From Zizania palustris (taxonomy: Eukaryota > Streptophyta > Magnoliopsida > Poales > Poaceae), in assembly GCA_019279435.1 (NCBI GenBank), contig JAAALK010000287.1, positions 88,865,532-88,929,531 of the forward strand: a stretch of 64,000 nt of DNA. Reading direction: 5' to 3'. The notes under the pieces were generated by a model. It had not been told where the DNA came from and searched no databases. It saw only the letters and a list, made by a program, of their open reading frames with translations. Position 1 is the first letter of the stretch, and each line of letters begins with the position of its first letter. A program made the position numbers and the translations under genes. Positions 20,121 through 31,114 of the stretch are shown one piece after another.

Positions 20121-23100
20121 CTATAAGAAATATCGCTTTAAGTGCTCCGCATGCCATGTATGCGTTAGCTCTTCACCTTCTAAAGTGGCTAACTTAAAAG
20201 AACTAGGGCGTCCTGAATGGAGAATTATATATGGACCTTCCCACTTATTCCCTAGTTTCCCTTGTGCTATAACACTTCGCACAACAAGATGACCCGGCTT
20301 AAGTTCGTTAAGCTTGACCTTCGGATCAAACCAAGTCTTCGTCTGCTGATGATATTTTGATAAATTGGCGACAACTCGAAGTCTTGTTTCTTCTGTTAAA
20401 TCAAGTGAAGTTTGCCTTTCTGCTTCTATTTCCGGTTCGGTGCTGCGAAGGGATCCTCCTTTAAGCTCCGTCGGCATCATAGCTTCGTCTTCGAATAATA
20501 GTCTGAAGGGAGTGAAACCCGTGGACCTCGTTTGAGTGGTCCGGATGGACCATAGAATCTTCAGGAGCTCCTCGGTCCATAATCCTTTTGTCAATCCTAC
20601 TATTCTTCGATTCAACCCTGACAAGATATTACCATTGGCTCTTTCAACAACTCCATTAGACTGAGGATGCCTTACTGCAGCGAAGCATAGTTGTATGCCA
20701 AGATCTTCACAAAATTTCCTGAAGGGTTTTGCATCGAATTGTGTTCCATTGTCAACTGTCAGCTGCCGAGGCACTCTGAACCGGTATATGATATTTTTCC
20801 AGAAAAATTTTTGTACATTATTTGAAGTGATAGCTGTTAGGGGCTCTGCTTCGACCCACTTGGAAAAGTACTCAATTGCTACCACTGCGAATTTCAAATT
20901 TCCTTTTGCTACTGGGAAGGGGCCAATAAGGTCCATGCCCCATCTGGCCATGGGCCATACTGGGGCAATGACTTGAAGAGTTGTTGGCAGGCGATGACTT
21001 CTTCTTCCAATCCATTAAAAACCTTGGCAAGTGCGGACTAAGCTCTCCGCATCAGCTACTATTGTAGGCCAATAAAGCCCCTGGCGAAGTGTTTTTCCTG
21101 CTAAAGCTCGAGGGGCCAGATGGCTACCACAAAGTTTTTCATGAATTTCTCGAAGAATCTCTTGACCTTCGGTTTGAGATATGCATCGGAGCAGAGGGGA
21201 ACATACTCTGGCCTTGTACAAAATACCGTTGATTATATGATAATTTCGAATTCTAAGCTTCAACCTCGAAAGTTGTGGCCCTGCGGACAAATTTGCTTCT
21301 CCTTGCAACAATTCCATAATTGAACTTCGCCAATCTGTACTTGGAATGCAAAGGACTTCCACAGAAAGGATCTGTGGCACCGAAGGTGTACTGAGTTCTT
21401 CATAAAACGCCTCTTCTAGAATGTCCATAGCTCCGGCTGCAGCTTTTGCCAAGATATCAGCTTGTGCATTTTTTGCTCTGGGTATACATCGAATGGAAAT
21501 CCCTTTAAATGTTGCTTCAATCTTACGGATCTCCTCAAAATATTTTGCAAGTTGTGGATGCAGAACTTGAAAACTCTTGTCTACGTACCCTGCTACAATT
21601 TGAGAATCTGTCTTAATAACAACTCTTGTAGCCCTTAAAGCACGTGCCTTTCGAAGTCATAGCAAAATTCCTTCATACTCCGCTGTATTATTGGTAGACT
21701 TAAAGTTGAGTCTTGCGGAGTACATTGCCTTTTGCCCTGAAAGCAAAATTATCACTGCTCCGACGCCTACTCTAGATGCTTGGAAAGCTCCATCAAAGTA
21801 AATGGTCCAAATTCCTTCACTTAGCTTCTCCGGAGCCCATGCTGCAGGGGGAGTCCACTCTGCCACAAAGTCCGCCAACACTTGTGACTTAATTGCTATC
21901 CTTGCCACGAAGGATATGCCGAAGGGTGCTAATTCAACGATCCACTTCCCAATTCTTCCTGTGGAGTCCTTACTTCGGAGCATATCTCCTAAGGGATATG
22001 AAGTTGGTACAATCACATTGTGTGACAAGAAATAATGCCTTAACTTCCTTGAAGCCATTATCAGAGCATAAGTGAACTTCTCAAGCTCGGAATATCTTGT
22101 TTTTGCTCCGGACAATGCTTCGGATACAAAATAGACTGGATTCTGTACCAACTTTCCATTGAAATCAACCTCTCTAACAAGAACTGCACTGACAGCAGAG
22201 CCAGTAGCTGCAAGGTAAAGGAGTAGGGTTTCGTCCGCAACAGGCACCATGAGTGTAGCGAGGTTACTTAGATAATTCTTAATATCATCGAAGCTTTTTT
22301 GACACTCCATTGTCCATGCAAAATCTTCGGACCCCTTCAATGCTTTGAAAATGGGCAAACTTCTCTCCGCAGACCTTGCCAAAAATCTGCTAAGTGCTGC
22401 AAGACGACCAGTCAGCTTTTGCACTTGCTTTAAATTCTCCGAGGGAGCCATCCTTTGCAACGCAATTATTTGAGTGGTGCTAGCTTCGATCCCTCTGCTT
22501 GAAACTAGATACCCTAACAATTTCCCAGCCTGCGCACCGAAGATACATTTTTTATGGTTAAGACGAATCCCACATGCCCGAAGGCTATTGAATGTTTCTG
22601 CTAAGTCTAGGCTATGTCGGTGCTTTAAAGCACTCTTTATTAAAATATCATCCATATAGGCCTCTACATTGCGGCCTATTTGATGACCTAGAGCCTTAGC
22701 AATTAACCTCGAAAAAGTTGCCCCGACATTTCTTAAGCTAGAGGGCATTCTTACATAACAGAAGGCTCCCGAAGGAGTTACAAAGTTTGTCTTGATTTCA
22801 TCTTCGCGCTTTAGCCAAATCTGATGATAGCCGGAGTACGCGTCAAGGAAGCTTAATAACTCTGAACCAGTGGTGGAGTCAACCAATTGATCAATTCGGG
22901 GCATGGGATAGGGGTCACGGTGGCATGCTTTATTCAAAGATGTAAAGTCAATACACATGCGCCATTTCCCGGAAGATTTCTTCCTAACAAACACTGGGTT
23001 GGCTAGCCACTCCATATGGGCTACCTCTCTGATAATCCCAGCCATCAACAGCTTTTCCACTTCATCTTTAGCAAGGATAGCCCTCTCCGTAGATAGCTTT

Positions 23101-24158
23101 CGGAGTCCTTGACGAACAGGCCGAGTCTTCGGGTTCACAAGCAAACTATGCTCAATAATATCCCGACTGACTCCGGTAATGTGTTCATCAGACCAAGCAA
23201 AGACATCTAAATTCTCCTCAACTACTTTCTCTAACGAAGTAGCAACTTCTAGAGGCAAGTCCTTGCCAAATTGAAATGAATATTCCTTGCCATCTTTGAT
23301 AATAACCTTCGTTGCAATCTCCCCTTCAGGGCTTGGCCTTGGGAAGGACTTCTTCAAAGATTTGCCAGGAGCAGAAAAATCCTCCGGGTTACCTTGCACG
23401 CTGTTCACCTGTCTCGGGTCAAGAGGAGGGCCATGACCATATTCCGCTCTTCGCGTAGTGGCCTGATCTCCGAAAACAGTGAGCACTACCGCTTGTGTGG
23501 GCATCTTCATACACAGATAATTATGATGCGCCACAACTCTGAATTGGTTCAACATGCCCCTTCCGAAGATAACATTGTATGCATATGGGGCATCTACCAC
23601 ATCAAAAATTACTTCTTCCGTCTTGGCCAATAGACCCTCTCCGAAAGTAACCTCCAGGCCTATTTGGCCGAGGGCGTCAAGAGGGGGTCCTGTGAAGCCT
23701 TGTAGAGGACGAGCTGCTGGGAGAAGATGCTTCGTGGAGATGCAGAGTTGGTCAAAAGCTTGGATGAAGATAATATCCACTGAACTCCCTCCGTCGATTA
23801 GCACTCTCCGGACCTCAGTCCCTGCTATGTCGGCAGTGATGACAAGTGGGTCTGCATGTGGAAATTTTATGCCAGCTGCATCATCTGCAGAAAAAGATAT
23901 TGGCACATCGGACCATTCGGGCATAACAGCTTCAGAAGAAGAAGTTCGAATATGGCCCACTTCTCGGACATATTCTCTTCTCTGCCTCTTCGACATGCTT
24001 CCGAGGGTCCCTCCTCTAGAGATGGGGAGGACTACTCTTTTCCCTCGATCTTGACCATCTTCCTGCTTTGGGGGTGGCATAACATTGACCACCGGAGGCC
24101 TTCTCACAGGGTCAAAGTTCTCTATACGCGCCACAGCATGGACATGCTCCGGACGCAC
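20121..24158 (-). pseudogene. pol: Tat-A pol (protease, RT, dual RNase H, integrase) with two stops
   Basis: One continuous frame from Met 24158 has protease IDGGSS at residues 121-126, RT with MCIDF at 401 and YMDD at 501-504, then a weakened RNase H. A second RNase H of archaeal type begins near 783 (IYFDGAF, then NNTAEYEG), the hallmark of Tat. A TGA at 21657-21659 breaks the second RNase H. The frame then continues through the integrase zinc finger (H and C residues near 21060-21130), meets TAA 21015-21017 where Gln is expected, and resumes with the integrase core (MDLIGPFP, VDNGTQFD, VERANGN). So integrase is intact as coding sequence but cut off from the rest. Confidence 0.92.
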
Positions 24159-24199
24159 CTCGGTCAGTAGTGCCTCGACCCGAAGTTCTTTCTAGGTAC

Positions 24200-25503
24200 T
24201 CGCTTCTTAAAGCGAGTATAGACTTACACGCATCAGTTGCGTGACTTTGATTCTCACCATGGACACAACAGAAAAAAGCCTAGGCTTTGCCAGCTGGTTT
24301 CCCTGGCGGCCTCCAGCTGCTGGTCTTGCTTCCTGAAGGCTGCGAAGTCCTTGGGACAAATTTCTGCGGGGGTGCAATGTTCAAGACTTCTAAACGAGGA
24401 TGCTTTTGCCCTCAACGCCTGTCGTGCTGAGCTTCGAAGCTAGGCCCCTGCGGCTGTGTTGAAGTCTTTACTTCCAACATGACTTCTTGCAAGATTGACG
24501 GAGTTGCGGCAGTTCTCCGAAGCCACCCCTCTTCTGACCTTGCATACTCTTCGAAATAAGACATCAACTGAGCAACAGAAGATATCTGCTACCTGTGAAG
24601 TTTATCAAGGAGGCCCGCATGGGTAACTCCCTCTCGAGCTGCATCAACTACATAAGATGTAGTTAACCCTCGAATTTGCGACTTCGTATGAGCGAAGCGC
24701 TTGAAATATTGTCTTAAAGTCTCTTCGGGGAGCTGCTTCACCTGGAAAAGACATCCTGTTGACATTGGGGGTACGAAGGTACCCTGAAAATTGCTTATGA
24801 ACTTCTTCCTCAATTGCTCCCAGGTTCTGATTGACCCTGGCTTCAAAGACCAAAATCACCGTAGTGCCACTCCTTCAAGAGCTAGGGGAAAACATTTGGC
24901 CATGGTGTCTCGCACTCCCCCACTGGCCTCAATTGCCAATGCATAAGAACGAGAGAACTCCCCAGGATCTTCATCTCTGGAATATTTACAAAGCTTCGAA
25001 GTTTTGAACATAGGGTCGAAGCGCACTTTCTGCAACTCAGGATGCAGCGGAGATTCGGTGTGGAATGAAGCGTTCTCCGGGGCTTCGGGATAAGGAAGTT
25101 CGTCGTCTTCGGGCACTTCGAGGATGATTGGGGTGGCCTGAGAACAAAGCCTATCTGTGGCTTCTTGCCGCCACCTTGCTACTTCAGCCTGGAGACTGGC
25201 AATTTGAGAGGCCATATCGCCAAGACCATCTTCATCTCCTCCAGAAGGACCTTCCGGGTTTTGAGAACTATTTGCATCAGTTCGAAGTGGAACTTGAGGT
25301 GGAAGAGGAACTCTGGTTGGCCGAAGTATGGATGGAGTTGGGGGAGGAACTCCGTATGCTCGAGGAAGGGGGATCCCTTCTGGGGTCTGAGGTGGAGGAA
25401 ACGTCGAAGGTCCTCCGACCTCAACCGTGTTTGAAGATCTTGCTCTGGAGGTCCGAGGGGACCTCCGAGTAGGACTACCACCTGAACTCCGCTTGGGAGG
25501 CAT
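24200..25503 (-). pseudogene. gag: Tat-A gag, decayed
   Basis: It starts at ATG 25503 (MPPKRSSGGSPTRRSPRTSR), with a basic, Pro-rich N-terminus. The gag core spans about 24600-24970: KTSKLCKYSRDEDPGEFSRS, then WEQLRKKFISNFQ, then LRQYFKRFAH. The C-terminal knuckle is at about 24223-24273 (CVHGENQSHATDAC). In-frame stops include TGA at 24856-24858 and TAG after LLDKLHR at about 24589. The pol frame is shifted relative to gag near 24200, so there is also a frameshift or a programmed frame change. Confidence 0.85.
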
Positions 25504-25551
25504 GGTTTGAGAACTTAGTAGAGAACGAAGTTTTTTGGACTAGGTTCCCCA

Positions 25552-25563
25552 CGGACGGTGCCA
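25552..25563 (-). other. Tat-A primer-binding site
   Basis: The minus strand reads TGGCACCGTCCG two bases from the 5' LTR. It resembles the TGGCGCC sites of Ty3 Tat/Athila elements, which fit tRNA-Asp or a related tRNA, with one transition (G to A). Confidence 0.7.
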
Positions 25564-25565
25564 AC

Positions 25566-26062
25566 TGTTTGCGTAAAAGATTACGCTAACAGGTTTCTAG
25601 AGATTAGAAACTAACAAACGAAGTGTTTGTGAAGTAAACTATTTCAAGCCTCCGAAGTGGATAATAGCTCAAAACAGTTCGAAGATGTGTATTGAATATC
25701 TTGATATTCCATCCTCATTACAGGGTAAAACGGGGGGTATTTATAGGCCCAAACATTAAGGAAAAGACCCGTTTACCCCTATGTTACAACCGACATAGTG
25801 GAAACTATTCGGTACCCTTAATAGGGCTAAAATGGTAAAAGACTAATCTATTGAGAAAGAAGATAAGTCTTCCATCCTAGCTAGCAGAAAAGCTCTCGGA
25901 AGAGTCCAAGTTCGGAGATATACTCTGAACTAGAGTTCGCCTCCATACTTCGAACTTGATCCAACGTACTCCCGGAGTTAGATGCTGGAAACCTTTGATT
26001 CAATCACCTGCCTTTGTCTTATTATAGCAATAACCCTGAAGATGAAGTATTTTCCCCCAACA
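25566..26062 (-). repeat. Tat-A 5' LTR
   Basis: A 497-bp partner of 2313-2808. The plus reading begins TGTTTGCGTAAAAG and ends CCCCCAACA. A TATA box lies at 25736-25747 on the minus strand. The next bases (gtatc) form the second target copy. Confidence 0.92.
25736..25747 (-). promoter_or_regulatory. TATA box of Tat-A LTR (5' copy)
   Basis: The minus strand reads CCTATAAATACC. This is the copy that would drive transcription of the element towards gag-pol. Confidence 0.6.
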
Positions 26063-27610
26063 GTATCCAAATTCTCTTTAGGATATATTCATAATTTCTT
26101 TTAGAAAATTCTTAAATCCATAAAAATTGATCTTAAAGATTTAGATAATAATTTCAAAAGATTAATAACTTGATTTCCCCTAGTTTACTCCAATTAAAAA
26201 CATATATGCTTGTTGTGTGATTTTGGATTGTTTAATTGAATGTTTATTATTCGTATCGAGAAGACTACGACGCCGTTGAGGAGCCGGAGTACCTTCCGGA
26301 AGTTCCTCCCTCACCCTTCGCTGAACAAGGCAAGTCACCAAACCAATCTTTTGAGCATATTGAACCTCGTTTTGTTAACATGCATTAGTCAAATGAAAGC
26401 CCTACATTATATTTATTTAGATCCCCGACCTTGAAGTGCAAACCCAAGCCATGCTATCTAGCCTAAACTCCTTGTCACCATATTATTAGTACTATTTGCT
26501 AGTGTCCAATGTATTAGCACAATCACTATAGGTTTTAGATGAGTCATAGCAAATTGGATTCTACTATATGATCCCCGTTATTCTTATCTCTAGAATTCTA
26601 TTGGTGATTGAGTTATGGTTATGTGTGTATGCATGGTGGGTTTCGGGTGCAAGCTAGGACATTGGTCGGTAGCACCCGGGGCATTATAAGGACCGGTCTG
26701 TGGGATCCGTTGCAATACATTTCCGTACTAACCACAAGTCTAGTGGGTAAGACCTAACTAAGGTATGGAGTGTTCCAATTCGAGGCACCACTTTGAGATG
26801 GGTCAAGCAGCACCTGCGGGGGCTTGTACCGACGTGGCGCAAAAGGGGGCGTGACGTTAGCTGGGATGCGGCCCGGCACGCTAGCGAAACCTAGAGCGGG
26901 TGATTATCGCTTGGAGCATTTCATGTTGAGGTTTTGGCATGATTTCCCGTGGTATGGGTCATCTCGTTACACTTTGGTGTATGGGATGAGTGTGTGCCTT
27001 GTGAGTACAGTGGTACACCTTTGATCAGAGTCTTAAATCTTTTCGAAAAGCCGAGCCCACGGTCAAGGGCGGGTTGCATGACATCCCACAGTTAGTTTAC
27101 TTTCATGAGTGTGCATGATGACTTGGCATGTAAGGACTGTTGAGCAAGTAGGGAAAATGTACTCCTCGAGTTAGATGGTATTATGTTGTTCATGTTTAAT
27201 ATTCCGCATGATTAAATTTGACTACACTAAATGCTATAAATGAAAAATGTACTTTTCCGCACTTTTAGCCATTATCATCCCCTTGTTATTACCCCACATT
27301 ATTATTGCATTCTCGGTGGCTTGTTGAGTACTTTTTGTACTCATACCCATTGGACAAACACTTCAGAAGCCGCCTACTACGAGGAAGATGGTCTGGAGTA
27401 GCGACCCAGTCAAGAAGAAGATCCTGAAGAAGATGTTCGTCATGCTGTTTATTTTCATAATTTCTTTTATTTTTACACTTATGTAATAATGTGGTCTGCG
27501 AACCACGAATAATTGCCCGTATGTACGATGTCGCATGATGGACCTCTTGTTATTATTGTTTTTCTATGGAAATTCAATAATGTTCTGATTTGGTAAATCG
27601 GTGCGTCACA
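26063..27610 (+). repeat. Tekay-A 3' LTR, right portion
   Basis: It continues the LTR begun at 740. Segments match, in the opposite orientation, the first ~1.5 kb of the Tekay-B LTR reading, for example the regions with ccgagcccacggtcaaggg and gtgcatgatg. It ends TGGTAAATCGGTGCGTCACA, matching the Tekay-B LTR end. Nothing else is coded here. Confidence 0.9.
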
Positions 27611-27744
27611 GTAACCCCACCCTAACAATCACCGCGTCCAGCCACTGGCCGCCGCCTGTATCGTATATCTTGAAGTGGACTGTGAGCCATCTAAGATTTT
27701 GAGTGGTGTGGTGTGGTTGCAGGTGGTTCCGTGTGAAGATGTAG

Positions 27745-28614
27745 TGGAAGGCGGCGATAGACTTCAAGTGGATCCAGCAAAATATCGACGACATCGCTGC
27801 CAAACATCCGTGACCGCAACTCCACCGCCAACCTCGACCTCGTCCTCCACCTCTATGACGAGCACCTCGCACTGCAAAAGGTCAGGGACTTGTCGTTGCT
27901 GGTGTTGTTTCTAGTTTTCTGATGTTGTGCTGACAGTGACTATCTGTAGTTGATTTGGTTGTCAAATTTATACGGCTTTAGTTAGTAGTTTGTTATACTT
28001 GAAATCTATTGTACATGATAGCTCAAAAACTTTTGCAAATTTCATCTGAAATCAAATTATACATGAACTGATGTTTTCAACCATCCTACCTATGTATACG
28101 AACCAGCACTTATAGCTGTGAATATTAGTGAGTATCACTAGCAGTATAGTGCACACTCTTTGCTGATGAAGCTTGAAGACATCTTCCTATCTTCGTTACT
28201 CAGTATGCAGAATGCTTGTCATCACATTTCACATCATGTCCTTTCTAACCAAGATTGCTCTCGGTCCTGGTTTGATCTCCTTTGTAAACCTGACCCATGT
28301 ACTTTGTTTGTGATCTCCTAATAGTAATATGTTCTGCTTCAAAAACACACACTTTAATTTGTGGTGGAAATATAATAATATGATTTAAACAATTCAATTG
28401 TTATGATCTACATATCTTGTCATTCCGCTGAAGACACGCTTATCTATACGACAAGCCCTTGTTGAGGAAGGTAGAATGCTTATGACTATTTTTTCTAGAA
28501 GAGGACCTTGTTCAGTTGACTGACAAGCTTCAACTAGAAGCACACAGTATTCCTAATACCACACATCCAAATGTTCCTATAGGGGATGAGGAAAGCTCTG
28601 TTGTCAAGAAAGAG
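27745..28614 (+). pseudogene. Captured fragment of organellar seryl-tRNA synthetase, two exons
   Basis: Exon A (about 27745-27880) reads WKAAIDFKWIQQNIDDIAA. After a one-base insertion near 27803 it reads NIRDRNSTANLDLVLHLYDE, then ends LALQK at a GT donor (27881). Exon B (about 28430-28614) reads IRQALVEEG. After a second frameshift near 28490 it reads EEDLVQLTDKLQLEAHSIPN, TTHPNVPIGDEES and VVKKE, and ends at a GT donor (28615). This is the N-terminal coiled-coil arm of plant chloroplast/mitochondrial seryl-tRNA synthetase, recognised from memory. Intron borders are kept, so genomic DNA was captured, not an mRNA copy. The catalytic domain is absent, so no enzyme can be made. Confidence 0.8.
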
Positions 28615-29539
28615 GTAGCAGATTTCCATGCATCTTCCACTGTCTTTTCACTTTGTCCAGTTGCTAGTTTCCTTTTAAAATAGCAATCAGTCATTTATGT
28701 TGATGACAATGTCAAGCATATCTTATTGTTGGTGACACGTTAGTGTTTGGTACCACTGTATCAGTTTTCTGTTCAATTCAACAATGTTTGCACCTTCTAG
28801 CCCATTTCTAATATTCATTTTATTATTTTAGATATGGATGCTTTCTTTTGGTTTTCAATTTGATATTAGCACCATGCTCATTCTGGATAAATCCAATTGT
28901 AATAGAAAAGGTATTATTCAAGAATAGCATATAAGATTCTTGTACGCACTATGTACTAAGTCTTACGACCTGGATATTAGATGCAAGGAACTTTTAGAAA
29001 TTATAACTGCTTGTGTTAATATGTTCTTCTTTGTAAGATATTCTCTCATTTGCAGTTTATAGCACAAACAACATCTTTATTTATATGAACAATATTTACA
29101 TCAACATTGCCTACTTATGCTTTGGCTGCCCTTTCTATCCAGTAGCGTGAGGATTTAAGACAGCTCTGAGAGATCCAAGAGCAAGAGCTGTTGTTCTAGC
29201 TGACATGGATTTCATCAGAAAGGAGGCATCGTAAAGAGTTGTGAAGGATTCAGGAACATGTATTTTTTTCAGAAGTTTGAGTTTGATTTTTCAAAAGTTC
29301 TCAAAATACACTTGTCATTTGTTGGGATATCTTCAACGGTTAGAAGTTTTGACTTGATTTCTTGTAACACTTGTCATTTGTTATATTTGAATTTGAAATA
29401 TATATATAAATATAGTTACTGCTATTGTTGTGCAGTGGTACTGTATTTATTGTAATCTGCTTGTGGTGGTACATCAATATATAGCTGCTACTGTTGTAAT
29501 CTGCTGGAATATATAGAAAAAGCAAAAAAAAAACTTAAT

Positions 29540-29807
29540 TTCCATCGGCCAAAAATTAGCCGACAGAAGTTAAGCTGAAAAAGCAAAAAAATAGAAAAAA
29601 AGACTTAATTTTTGTCGGCCAAAAATCAGCCGACAGAAGTTAATCAGCTTAACTTCCGTCGTCTGGATTTGGCCGACGGAAGTTAACTAATTCCTGTCCA
29701 ACTGTTTTCGTCAGTCAAATGCCGATAGAAGTTAGGCTTCTGCCGACGGAAGAAGGTCTAACTTCCGTCAGCTTTGGCCGATGGAAGTTCTCTAGATTCT
29801 TGTAGTG
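29540..29807. repeat. CACTA subterminal repeats and terminal inverted repeat
   Basis: At least eight copies of a 12-13-bp motif, AACTTCCGTCGGC and its inverse GCCGACGGAAGTT, occur in both orientations with small changes. The terminus TTCTTGTAGTG follows. In CACTA elements such arrays bind the TNPA-type transposase protein. Confidence 0.85.
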
Positions 29808-31114
29808 AATTTGTTGATCAGAAAAGTTTCTCAATCACATGCAACTATTTCTTAGAAGAAGCAACATACACATCCTTAAACAACTACAAACATCTTGACT
29901 GTACTCATGACACAATTAAATCAATATTCAACTCAGTTTGTATCAGATCTCAAACAATCTGAACAGAATTTTCAGAACATGAAAATAGAACCTCTGTAGA
30001 TAGCAACAACCAGCAAAATGAGACCTGTCTCAATTGAGTATCAAATGTTTTAGATCTACTTTAGACAGTAAAAGAACAAAGCAGAAACTTGAGATATACA
30101 CTCACTAGAAACTATGAACTACTCAAGAAAAACGGAAGAGAATTCAGAACTTCTCTGCAGGAACAAAAATAGAAATGGTAGAAAGGATTAATTCTCTATT
30201 TCTGCAAAAAGGATTATGGATTACCTTTGAATCCCTTCAACCATGATATTACTCAAGAAACACTCCAAGAATCAGCCAAGATGCTAATGAAAAGTATAAG
30301 CAACATTTCATTAAACATTTTGAGAGCTACGCAAACACTAAACCATTTTAGGCAGAGTTAAATTCTAGAACTGTGATGCCTTGTTTGATCAGCAAAAAAA
30401 AATTAAGAAGGAATCACAGAAACCAGTAGCAACTTTCAAAAATGAACCATTCAAAACATCCACAACAAAAGTTGTATAGACTTCAACAATTAGTTCTTCA
30501 CAGAAATCATCAGAAAATGCTGCACAAAATCGAATTCACTTTGAAAACATACCTGCGCCCAGAACTCTGAACTCCATCGCTGCACTGTTTCTTTTCCGGA
30601 TCATGAACAGTAGCGCAAGTTTGATGCAAAACAGCAAGAATATGGCAGAAATTTGATGGATTTGATATTTTGGTTTAGCCAAAAGAACATCCACCTGCCC
30701 ATGGATATGGTTCTCTATTTATAGGCCAACCATGGGGGGTATTTTCTGAAAAGAATCCTCTAGAAGTAAAATATTACACAAAGGTCCTATTCCTTTTTAT
30801 ATATTTTCATAATTAAGAAATTCTGAAAAATATAACAAAGGAGTACAATTTCTTTAGACACTTACTAACATTAAACCTAGTTTATTACACAATGACTCAA
30901 CACTAAAAAGGACTCATAACTATTGAAATTAATAAAACTAGATATACGACGGTTTTCAGCAAAAACCGACAAAGCCTCTCAACCCTTCGACTCATGACTC
31001 CGCTATGTGACTCCGAGTGCCAGCAAGCCCCTTCCGCTCTTGATCCCCCTCGAGCCACCTAAATGTTTGCCGTGGCCTCCCTCTCGCAGACCCGGTCATC
31101 ACGCCGTCACAATC
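29808..31114. other. AT-rich flank of the CACTA element, possible minus-strand promoter and first exon
   Basis: No protein domain is visible on either strand. On the minus strand TATAAATA (30716-30723) is followed about 140 bases later by an ATG (about 30576) with the short frame MEFRVLGA. That frame runs into CGCAG|GTATGT, a good splice donor at about 30552, and then AT-rich intron-like sequence. This looks like the start of a gene or of an LTR element with a spliced leader, but I cannot name it. The last ~140 bases (30970-31114) are GC-richer. Confidence 0.35.
30716..30723 (-). promoter_or_regulatory. Candidate TATA box, minus strand
   Basis: TATAAATA on the minus strand precedes a leader, ATG and splice donor. 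It is repeated in copy 2 near 63693-63700. Confidence 0.4.

Larger units (their letters stand above)
2313..26062 (-). mobile_element. Ty3 Tat-lineage LTR retrotransposon (Tat-A) with an antisense extra gene
   Basis: LTRs at 2313-2808 and 25566-26062 start TGTT and end CAACA. Flanks are gtata (2308-2312) and gtatc (26063-26067), a 5-bp duplication with one mismatch. The primer-binding site beside the right LTR and the minus-strand gag and pol give the orientation. Order on the minus strand: LTR, PBS, gag, protease, RT, RNase H, a second archaeal-type RNase H, integrase, tandem repeats, a spliced gene on the opposite strand, polypurine tract, LTR. Without Tekay-B it is about 11.3 kb. The LTRs differ at roughly 3-4 percent by eye, more than those of Tekay-B, as nesting requires. 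Confidence 0.92.
176..27610 (+). mobile_element. Ty3 Tekay/Del retrotransposon (Tekay-A), 3' part, interrupted by a nested element
   Basis: The visible parts are the pol end (176-733), polypurine tract, and a 3' LTR starting TGTAACATCCC at 740 and ending GCGTCACA at 27610. Tat-A (2313-26062) splits the LTR. Rejoined, the LTR is about 3.1 kb, similar to the 3.4-kb LTRs of Tekay-B. It is clearly diverged from them near the start, so the two belong to different subfamilies. The 5' half lies outside the window. The five bases after the LTR are gtaac, a candidate target-site duplication that cannot be paired here. Confidence 0.85.
27611..29807. mobile_element. CACTA transposon, right end, carrying captured gene fragments
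   Basis: The right end reads TTCTTGTAGTG at 29797-29807, the inverse of CACTACAAGAA, the terminal repeat typical of plant CACTA elements. It is preceded by 270 bp of two-way subterminal repeats. The left end is not in the window; the element is cut at 27611 by Tekay-A. No transposase domain is visible. Inside are two exons of a seryl-tRNA synthetase-like gene and otherwise AT-rich, intron-like sequence. A near-identical copy of the part from 28255 lies after the N gap (61242-62783). Confidence 0.8.
28255..31028 (+). repeat. Segment duplicated after the N gap (copy 1)
   Basis: This 2774-bp segment recurs in the same orientation at 61242-64000 (2759 bp, cut by the window end). It covers the CACTA right end and its right flank. 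Differences are mostly 1-3-base indels with a few substitutions, usually shortening copy 2. Confidence 0.95.

Noticed and set aside
27675..27914. 79-codon frame ending in CCF as a real protein
   Set aside because: It is an out-of-frame reading of the seryl-tRNA synthetase exon and runs through its splice donor.
29258..29525. Tyr/Ser-rich frames on both strands
   Set aside because: They come from AT-rich microsatellite-like sequence (tatatata) and recur with indels in copy 2 without frame conservation.
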